From assembly GCF_022539505.1 (NCBI RefSeq), contig NC_061508.1:345973484-346037483 (forward strand): a stretch of DNA of 64,000 nt. Reading direction: 5' to 3'. Source of the stretch: Lolium rigidum. Its lineage: Eukaryota > Streptophyta > Magnoliopsida > Poales > Poaceae. Below, piece by piece: positions 56,070 through 64,000 of the stretch (positions within the stretch are counted from its first letter, which is position 1; the number at the start of each line of letters is the position of its first letter). Both the position numbers and the translations under genes were made by a program. The notes under the pieces were generated by a model. That model saw only the letters and a list, made by a program, of their open reading frames with translations, did not search any database and had not been told where the DNA came from.

Positions 56070-56746
56070 ATGAGGTAGGGATACCTCATACCATTTAATA
56101 ATGCCTATTATGATTTAAAATCTCCAAGTATTTCATGTGAGATTATTTGACCAGAGGTTCCAACTTCATGTGAAAGTACTTGGGACAAGATTTAAATGAA
56201 GTGAAACACCTCATATAATTTACACAAGTAAACTAGCATCACTCATTACTATTAAGTGGGTAAATGTGTTGTTTTCTTATTTAGGAAAAAAATTTCCTCT
56301 CATACTACTCTTAAATGTTACTTTGACTTATTCAGAGAAATAATTTCCTCTCATTATCTTATTACTATTTAAATTTCTCTTTTGAATAATATATGACCTA
56401 GGTTGACCAAAGTCAACCTTTTCACACTTATTATTTAAGAAAATGATTTAAATGAGGTGAACACCTCATACCTTTTAATCCTAACATGGTAAAGATTTAA
56501 TATCATCAACAATTCATGTGAGACCTAAATGACCAGAGTCTCTACTTCATTTTGAATTGTTCATGACAATATTTAAATGAGAGAAACACTCCCATAAGAT
56601 TTAATAATTTGTGAGAACAATTTAAATGCTACTATGGCAAACATTTAATATTCTTAAATGAGCAATTATGAGACCAAGCAACCAGGGTCATCACTACTGC
56701 TTCATACAACTTGAGAAGATGATTTAAATGAGGTGCTACACCTCAT
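56070..56746 (-). repeat. Periodic hairpin array in the J LTR
   Basis: Copies of ATGAGGTG-n-CACCTCAT or decayed versions lie at 56070-56089, 56196-56214, 56452-56469, 56578-56596 and 56728-56746. Distances are 126, 256, 126 and 150, close to a 127-base period with one missing copy. Each sits in ATTTAAATGA context. GTTGAC-n4-GTCAAC inverted words (near 56023 and 56403) lie between them. Confidence 0.75.
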
Positions 56747-57641
56747 AGATTTGAAATCTTAAATTTGGAAATAATTTAAATGGGCTAGTAATGGCTATAT
56801 AGCCATTATTTGATTCTAACCCATGATCACATACAGTACCCATATCATATTTTTACATAATCAATTAGAGTATTTGAAATGTGAATTATGAGAGGTGGAA
56901 TCACCTCAAAATTCAAAAGGGTTGATTTTTAATAATTGTTTGATGTTTGAAAAGCTACTGCTTTGTTATTTTTACTATTCAAAATCTACAACATATTTTG
57001 ATTTGAATCCAGTGTGGTTGGATGGGGCCTTTCATGAGCTTTCTAAATATATAAAATTTGTAAAATTTGGCTCAGTAGATTTGTCCCTATTAAATTTTGA
57101 AACTAGTATCAGATTGCAAATTAATTCTACTCTGGAAATTTTGAATTTAAACTGTGGGCTGGCGGGAAACGGTATTGGGCCAGAGAGAGGGAAAAAGGTT
57201 TGGGCCGGCCCAGCTAACGCTCCACATGCAGCGGGCCGACTGACAGCGTGGGCCCCAGCTGTCAGCCTGTCTTAAAACACCGAACCGGTACGCGTGATCT
57301 AAACCGCACGATCAGACGGAGATCGAACGGACCAGAGACGGCTTCGTCTCCGGCGAGAGGGGAGGTCACCGGCGATGCAGGCAGGGGGTCGACGGCTTAC
57401 CGGCGGCGCGGCGAGGGTCGGCGAAGCGCGGAGAGGACGTTGGCGAGGTAGAGGAGGCAGCCTGTAGCAGTCTCGTCGCCGGGGGTGCGCTGCAACGACG
57501 GCGCCCTTCTCAGCACCTCCGCGGGCTCCGGTGGTCAAATTGGACGGTGGCGGTGGTTAATCGAGCAAGGCGAGTAGACGAGGAGCTTGAGAAGAGGGAG
57601 GAGAGCAAGTTTGGTGTGGAGAGCTAGGTGCGGGGATGCCT

Positions 57642-57651
57642 CCTTTTATAG
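57642..57651 (-). promoter_or_regulatory. TATA box of the J LTR
   Basis: The minus strand reads CTATAAAAGG in a GC-rich surrounding. It is the best TATA word in the LTR and sits at the border between the GC-rich block and the AT-rich transcribed part. Confidence 0.6.
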
Positions 57652-59787
57652 GGGCGAGAGGTGGCCGTGGCGTTCGGATGAGCTCATCGTCGACGACATG
57701 GCTACAGGGGTGGTGATGGACTGGCGATGACGCAGGCGGTCACGACGAGCGTCAGCGCGCTGAAAATGGAGCACGGGAGCATGCTGGCGACGTCCTGTAC
57801 TGGCGGTACGGGGGCGGACGGTCGGCGACGATGGCGTCGTCCACAGGGCTTGCGAGGGCCAATGGGCGTGTCCACTGCATTGCTGACGTCGAGGGAAGCT
57901 GCAGGTGAAAGGAGAGGTCGAGGGGAGCGCTGAGTCGACGGGGCGAGGTGATGCTCTGGCGCGCTCCGGGGCGTCACCATGCGCGTCCTGTCGCGCATGG
58001 GCGTTTCTGGGCGCGTCTGGGCACGCTGGTCCTGGCCAATGCCGACGTCAACTTGGTCAAGGGGGTGCATGGTCGTGATCAGCAGGGTCGGGTCATGCTC
58101 AGAGACATGGTGGTGTGGCTTGGATGGGAGAGGAGAGAGGGTGAGCATGTGGAGTGTCAAGTGGCCGGCATGGTTTGGGTTTTGGTCATGGTGACCAAGA
58201 GAGAGGGGTGCAGTGGCCTGTACTGGTGCCCAGGGGTGAGGTGAAGTGTCAGGGCAGCAGAGGAGGGCCAGGGTTGGACTTGGTCCAACCAAAAATCCAG
58301 CATGGGCTCAAGAATAGGTGCTGCCCACAAGGTGTTTGTATAAATGGCCGAAAGAGAAAAGTTTTCAAATTTTGGAAAATCCTTTGGTGGATCTCATTCA
58401 TATATTATTTGAAGTAGGTTGGTGGTGGTGGTGCTCATTTTGGTGGAGGTTTGCAAGTTTTCAAAAAGTGGATCATCTTCTCTTTAATTCAAAGTCTCCA
58501 CTTGGCAATTCTCTACTCGGTCAACATGGTCAACTTCAGCAGGGATGGTCAACATGGAAGTTGTTGACCTTGACATGGTCTTGGATGACATGATCATAGT
58601 TGACCAAGTTTGGTTGCAGAAACAAAAGATAGGTGGGTGCAAAGTGAGGAAGAAATTAAAAAGGGGACATATGACCATTATCACATGTAAGATGGTTTTG
58701 AGATTTCCTTTGATTTGATTCTTGTTTCTTTGATGCAATTGTGTTTGTTTATCATATATAAGTATTCTACAAGCAATAGATCAAGCATTGGTGGCCTTGG
58801 TTGAAGATTTGCAAATTTGGCCATAACACATAAGAGGTGAGGTTCAAGTTTTATTATTTTTGTAAATTGTTCACCTTGTTTTACTTGGGCATGGGTTAGG
58901 GTCAATTTAGGGTTATAATAGGTTGAGAGATGGTTTCCCAACCTTTGGTCAAGGTTTAGAGTCATAGGGCAAAGTTTGGGGAAAATGGCTATGTGTCACA
59001 TATGCCTCTATGCATATGTGGCATTTGATTTTTAATTTGACTAGGCTTGACCCAATTGAGGTTGTTGAATGTTGAAATTGGTATATAGAAGTGATCCATT
59101 CATTTACCACAAGTCCTAGGGTCAAGATTCTTAAATTCACAAATTTGCTATTTTACTCTCATATGCCTCTATGGCATTTTTAGTTTCTCTTTTAATTTCT
59201 TTGGTTTCAACTTGGAATTGATTTGATAGGTACTAGGTAAGGTGTATGAAGGTTTTCCAAACCTCTAAGTAAAGTAGAAAAGATTAGGGTAAGGTTTTAT
59301 AAATATAGCCCTAGGCACATATGCCTCTTTCTTATTTAATTTCCTTTTATTTTAATTTAACTAGGGTGGTGAAAAGAGGGGTGAGGTTTAGGGTTTGGTG
59401 GGGTTCACAAAGGTTCACCACCATTTAGCATAAAGAATAAAGGTAGGGTTCAAGATTTACCTATTAGGGTTATATGCCCCCATATGTCTTTTATTTTATT
59501 TTGGTTTCTCAAAATAGATCCAAATGATTTTGGGAGAGGATTAGGGTTTAAGGTTTTTCTTATTTGATTTCTTTCTCTTTGATTTTATTGGGTTGGTGAT
59601 CTTCACATGATCACTATAGGGTTTTAGGGTTTAGCACATAAGCATAATAACACTCATCATGGCAAAACACAAGATTTAAACAAGATCTACATGTATCAAT
59701 CTTATTTTAATAAAAGTTTTTGTTGGTTCCAAAATTTGGAACTAGGGAAATTCATTTTGTTTGTTTTGAAATTTTTGGGTTGTTACA

Positions 59788-59803
59788 AACCCTTCCCCTT
59801 AAA
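59788..59803 (-). other. Polypurine tract of element J
   Basis: The minus strand AAGGGGAAGGGTT directly precedes the LTR start TGTAACAA. Confidence 0.85.
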
Positions 59804-59849
59804 CAAATCTCGTCCCGAGATTTTAAGAAAAGTTAGGTTCCTAAGAGAG

Positions 59850-61054
59850 ATTGAGCATTTTATTAACAGGAGGACATACTTGGCATGGTCCGGGGTGCTT
59901 CCGAGCTTCGGTGGCGGTCATGTGGTAGAAACGGCCGTTGTTGTTGTTACTGGTTCCTTCTTCCCGCAAAGCGGCGCTGTTGCTCGAGCGAGGGCAGCGG
60001 TATTGGCGGCAATCTCGGCAAGCTTTTTGGGGCACTCATTGGAGAAGTGACCCACAACTCCACATTCATAGCGAGTTGACGGTGGACTTGTCTTTGGGGA
60101 TTACGGGGGTAGCATTGCTTCCAGTCCTTGGGGCAGTATTGGTGTTGTTGTTGTTTCCATTGTTGTTGCTGTTGTTGGGGTGGTTGTTGTTGTTGTGGTT
60201 GTTGTTGTTGTTGCCTCCGGGCTTCGGGGTCCTCCGTTGTTGTTGGTGTAGTTGGGGCGATAATTCTGAGGGGGCTTGTTGTATCTTGGGGTGAATCCTC
60301 CAGAGGAGTTGTTGCGGTACCTCTGGGTATGGTGGGGTCCATTCTGGTTCATCATTCTGCGCTTGCGGTTCTCATTGGCCTGATGCAGATTTCCTTCCAT
60401 TTGTATGGCTGAGTCCACTAGGGCTTCGAGGTCAGCGAACGGAATGTTTACTAACACAGTTTGCATCTCGTCGTGCAGTCCGTTCAGAAATCTTTCCTTT
60501 CTCTTCTCATTGGTGTCGGTCTCATCCGGGGCGTACCTTGACAGAGTGAGAAACCTGTCGCGGTATTCCACCACGGACATTCTTCCTTGCTTCAGTTCAC
60601 GGAACTCGTCTCTCATTTTCTTGATCAGTCCTTGGGGCACATGGTACTTGCTAAACTTCAGCTTGAAGTCTTCCCAAGTCATCATCTGTCCTGCATTCAT
60701 GGCACGGGTGCTGGTCCACCAAGCTCTTGCTGGTCCTGCTAGGTAGTGCGTGGCGAACAGCACTTTTTCTGCGGCTTCAACTTGCGCAACTTCGAGGTTG
60801 TTCTCCATTGTCTGGAGCCAGTCATCAGCGTCTAGGGGTTCTTCAGTCTTGTTGAATATAGGAGGATTGGTGTTCTGAAAGTTCTTCAACTTCGATCCTG
60901 GGTGATCGTGATTTCCGTGGCCTTGATTGTTCTGGGCTATCTGTTGCAGTGCGGCAATGTTGGCTTGGCGCTCAGCTCTTTTGACTTCTCGGTCGGCAAG
61001 CAGGGTTTGCAGCAGTTGCATCATCACGTCGTTGGTGCGATTAGGAGGGGCCAT
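59850..61054 (-). pseudogene. gag: Element J gag
   Basis: From the ATG at 61054 the frame runs 317 codons to a TAA at 60101-60103. The retrotransposon Gag domain covers about residues 75-190 ('ADDWLQTMENNLEVAQV', 'GPARAWWTSTRAMNAG', 'TWEDFKLKFSKYHVP', 'FRELKQGRMSVVEYRDRFL', 'RYAPDETDTNEKRKERF'), as in Ty3 chromovirus/Tekay-type Gag. It is followed by an Asn/Gln/Thr-rich tail. In the same frame beyond the TAA lies a zinc knuckle ('YECGVVGHFSNEC') whose first Cys is replaced by Arg. The last Gag residues (about 59960-59850) are in another frame. With a stop, a lost zinc ligand and a frameshift, this copy is unlikely to work. Confidence 0.82.
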
Positions 61055-61279
61055 CTGAACATTGATGTAGATGATAAGATAAGAGGGAAATTTCTATGGT
61101 TTGTTTTGCTAAATTTTTAAAAGTTCACAAATTGAAATTTTGAGTAGTGTTGCGGGGGTAAAAACCAACAACACTTTTTCATTCATACCAAGCATCACAT
61201 ATTACAAATCTAACACACCGTTGGTTTGAAGAACCATTCATCGCTCTACGATACAAGGGGATCCCGATACAACTCACAC

Positions 61280-61815
61280 CTACTTAAGTGTCGGGGTGAT
61301 ACCACTCTTCGGGGTGGATTCTTCGTCTTCACGGGTGAGGTGCTTGGCGAGAGGCGAGGGCGTTGTCCAAATCCCGCGGGTTTTGTATCGCCCGAAGTCC
61401 CGAGGTGCTTCATAGGGGTTCATCTTTGGTTGTGGTGGGGGCATGGTCATCGGTCTTCCCATGGAGTCATGTCTTGGGTAGTAGATGAAACGAGTGTTCT
61501 TGATCTTGTCCTCATTTTGTCTACACAGACGGGAAATTGCTTCTTGCATAGCTTTGTCTAGTCCTTCCTTCCAAGTGTTTCCGTTACGAGTAAAACCATA
61601 TGGTTTCCCATACCGGGGCATCAAGCTTCCTTCGTAGATCGGTAGAAACGTCCCACTGAGGTGGTTCTCCTAACTGAGCCTTGAGGGGTATTCCGAAGAA
61701 CTCGGGATACGGGTGTCCTAGATAGTCCACTAGTTGCTTCAACTCCTTTTCGAACCTTGGGTCGCCTCCGGAACCAAGCTGATAGGACTCCCATTGGTAC
61801 TTCATCTGTGAGCAA
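61280..61815 (-). pseudogene. Leader ORF of element J between primer site and gag
   Basis: Two overlapping frames (61805-61584 and 61624-61280) look like one protein broken by a one-base frameshift near 61600: the first ends '...LDAPVWETIWF' and the second continues 'NGNTWKEGLDKAMQEAISRLC', then 'YYPRHDSMGRPMTMPPPQPKMNPYEAP'. Protein-like composition, high Trp/Tyr/Pro content and the clean join argue for a once-real gene of about 170 residues. I recall similar hypothetical proteins in grass repeats but know no function. Confidence 0.55.
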
Positions 61816-62020
61816 TTAAGATAAGTAAGTTAAAGAAGTAGTCAAGTGTGCAACATTTTAGGTAGGCTTGTAAGGAAAGTAAAGTATAGAGTTCTCATTT
61901 TTGCAAAAGATTTCAAGGATAAGGGTGAGAATAAGTTTTTCACAAATATTCACTTCTTTGGTTTTTGAAACTAAATTTTACAGACGTCCATTCTAACTAG
62001 GGTCTCCTAAGGTCAAACAA

Positions 62021-62034
62021 TGGCTCTGATACCA
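62021..62034 (-). other. Primer binding site of element J
   Basis: The minus strand TGGTATCAGAGCCA, three bases from the LTR end at 62038, is the classic initiator tRNA-Met primer site. Confidence 0.93.
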
Positions 62035-62037
62035 ACT

Positions 62038-64000
62038 TGTCAACACCCGGATTTTTAAGTCCAGGTGCCTGTTATGCCATACATCGCAATCCCAGGAATA
62101 TTGTTGTTGCGAGACATAACGAGTTGAATATCATAAGTCATCATTCATTACATATCATAGTCGTCTTACAAATAGATCACATGATCCAATATTACAATAA
62201 TAGTTGAACTATTGTTTCAACACACATCACAAATACATAGCGGAAGCGTAGATCGAAGGGGACTCTATAGTCCACGAGGCCAACGCTTGACGTCGGGAGT
62301 GATCCTAGTTGTCGTAGACGTCCTGCTCGTCCTTCTTCCGGTTACGGTACTCCTCTTCATAGTCTGGCCATTTGAATAGCCAGGGACAAAGCCATGAGTA
62401 CTTTAAAGTACTCGCAAACTAATACTAATGTAAGAACTATCAACTACAGTAAGGGGGTACTAAGCTCTAAGTTTATTTGCATAAAGCCAGTTTTAGTTCA
62501 CAAACATTTAGTAAAAGCCTCTTCATTTGCTAACTAACTCAAGTGGGAACATTAGTGTCATTCCCACAACTCTGTTGTGATTCATGTCAAATTCACCATT
62601 CACCCTTTTCAAGTTCAAGTCACAAGTCACCCTTCACATGTCATATTTTGAAAATGGTCTGATGACGGAACAGTATGGCCTTTCCAACCGTCCATAACCG
62701 TGGACGCGGCTATTCGAATAGATATACACTCTGCAGAGGTCGTACACTTGTGCCACAACATTTGCATTAATCCGTCAGGGTTAACTGGCCCTGATTTACC
62801 ACACTCCGTGTGCGGACTACCAACCATAACCTTTCACTTACCTACCCTAGTATAGGCATCTCTCCCCATGAGCTTGGCCTCCCAGTGAAGACAAACTGTC
62901 AGCCTGGGAACTGCACAGGGCTTGGGCCGGACATTCACCTCATATTCACGTCATATCACATCATTTCATATTTGGTTGGAGGCAGCCCTTGGCATAAGCC
63001 GATGACGCTTGTTTAGAGGGAGCCCATACTAAGATACATAAACTTCTAGTTAAGCCTTACCCATTTCAGGTATTGTGGGGGTACTTGTAAAAATTTGGAA
63101 TGGTATCGCATCCGAACCCAACCATCGGCTTTGGTAAAATTCACCAAGTCATTCACCAAGTCATATTCTCCTTCAAAATCTTTCAATAGAATGACTCCTC
63201 ATTCCAAGGTTTTCAAAGTCATTTCATTTCACAAGTTCCCATCTAGAGTAGTCAATTTTATTTGTTAGCACTAGCAACTAGTCATGAGGGGTGCTAACTT
63301 AGCTTATAGCTTTCTAGGCTAAGTTTGATACTCTTGTAGTGTTCTATCTCTAGACCAAAGTTAACTATAAAAGCAAGTTATAATCATCAAAGTAAAAGCT
63401 TGTAAGAATAAAACTTGGGATGGGATCATGAAGCATAAAGTAAAAAGTAATGGTGCTTTGCTCGTGAGGAGCTTTGCAATCGGGTAGTCTTGCAAGAATA
63501 TTAGCTTGCATTGGTAATAGCTTGCAAGAATACTAGCTTGCAAGGATGTTAGCTTGCAAAGGTGTTAGCTTGCCTTGGTTGAGGTGGTGGTCAAAGTTCT
63601 CTTCTTCTCCTTGGAAGTAGACCTCCTCCTCCTCCTCTGGATACTCCTCGGTACTAGCGTCTAAAAACGAATACGAGGATACAATCACCAAACAATTCAT
63701 TGGCTATTCCAAATATCACATTTATTCACACAAACTAATCTATTCACATCATTAATACAATTTGGTGCATGGGTGGTATTGTTTTGAGGAAGAATAATTT
63801 CCTCTCATTTTATATGTGAATGATAGTTTCCATATAGTTCTTGAAGAATAATTTCCTCTCATTGAATCTTCTTTAAGATTTAATTTCTCAAATCATCACA
63901 CATGAATTTATGTTGACCTAAGTCAACCATTCAGCATCATCATTTGAGAAAATGATTTAAATGAGGTAGGGATACCTCATACCATTTAATAATGCCTATT
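62038..64000 (-). repeat. Element J 5' LTR (partial)
   Basis: It is the direct repeat of 54151-56110, cut by the window end. About 20 differences in 1960 bases are seen by eye, several of them small indels at CG. Confidence 0.95.

Larger units (their letters stand above)
54151..59787 (-). repeat. Element J 3' LTR
   Basis: The minus strand begins TGTAACAACCC and ends GGGTGTTGACA. By the TATA position U3 is about 2.1 kb and the transcribed R-U5 part about 3.5 kb. The left (transcribed) part holds several palindromes (54509-54526, 54823-54834, 54842-54851) and a periodic hairpin array (56070-56746). The GC-rich block 57150-58260 surrounds the promoter. Short ORFs in the block have no recognisable domain. 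Confidence 0.92.
54151..64000 (-). mobile_element. Element J, Gag-only Ty3 retrotransposon with very long LTRs
   Basis: The left (3') LTR is 54151-59787 (5637 bases); the right LTR starts at 62038 and leaves the window at 64000. The internal region is only about 2.25 kb: polypurine tract 59788-59803, gag (61054 to about 59850), a leader ORF (61815-61280) and primer site 62021-62034. There is no protease, reverse transcriptase or integrase, yet the polypurine tract lies directly after Gag. The visible LTR parts differ by about 1 percent, so it moved recently in this form. The left flank is AGGAG; the right flank is not visible. Confidence 0.9.

Noticed and set aside
57702..58292. 196-codon minus-strand ORF in the GC-rich part of the J LTR
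   Set aside because: It lies around the LTR promoter, has low-complexity Pro/His/Ser content, and no domain or expected LTR protein is known.
1..64000. Ordinary single-copy host gene
   Set aside because: Every ORF with a convincing domain falls inside a bounded transposon or is a LINE-type remnant; the intergenic fragments left (3009-3114) are too short to judge.

Overview
The window is repeat-dense nuclear DNA of a large-genome grass. The LTR retrotransposon families look like those of the Pooideae (ryegrass/fescue, oat or wheat relatives), but I cannot resolve the genus. I see no ordinary single-copy host gene. Almost everything is a nest of LTR retrotransposons, many bounded by readable LTR ends and 5-bp target-site duplications (TSDs), plus one Mutator-like DNA transposon and one LINE remnant.

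Layout. 1-1318: LTR-like segment with a palindrome-rich region upstream of a TATA box. 1319-2262: plus-strand remnant of an Athila-like element (F). 2260-3008: degenerate LINE ORF1 (DUF4283 type), minus strand. From 3115: minus-strand Athila-like element D, whose left LTR (3115-4250 + 42820-43095) is split by element C (4251-42814, TSD GGCAC, minus, Gag only). C carries two insertions. The first is G (5911-20092, TSD AACTT), a Ty3 element of the Tat/RIRE2 type with broken gag-pol on the minus strand and an intact-looking eight-exon gene on the opposite strand (7580-11901). The second is B (21124-39827, TSD ATACA, Athila-like, minus). B is itself hit by a Pack-MULE-like transposon (H, 22894-27057, near-perfect 9-bp TSD) and, in its 5' LTR, by the plus-strand Athila-like element A (31351-39493, TSD GGGAC, Gag and protease only). 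Returning to D, its internal region is interrupted at 44147 by element E (Athila-like, minus, one long Gag-like ORF of 857 codons). E's 5' LTR is cut at 51113 by the LTR of element I, which is cut at 54151 by element J, a Gag-only Ty3 element with 5.6-kb LTRs that runs off the window.

How the parts relate. The Athila-like elements (A, B, C, E, and D and F as far as visible) show no reverse transcriptase or integrase. They share tRNA-Asp-like primer binding sites, polypurine tracts of the form CTAAGCTTGGGGATGC and several small hairpins, so they look like a cohort of non-autonomous passengers mobilised in trans. G is the only element with a recognisable polymerase, and it is broken. The signals I rate highest are the spliced antisense gene inside G, the palindromes conserved by paired substitutions between the otherwise diverged LTRs of I and J, the repeated polypurine motif and stop-codon hairpin in the Athila-like cohort, and the two gene fragments captured by the MULE. 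All boundaries and comparisons were read by eye; no searches were run.
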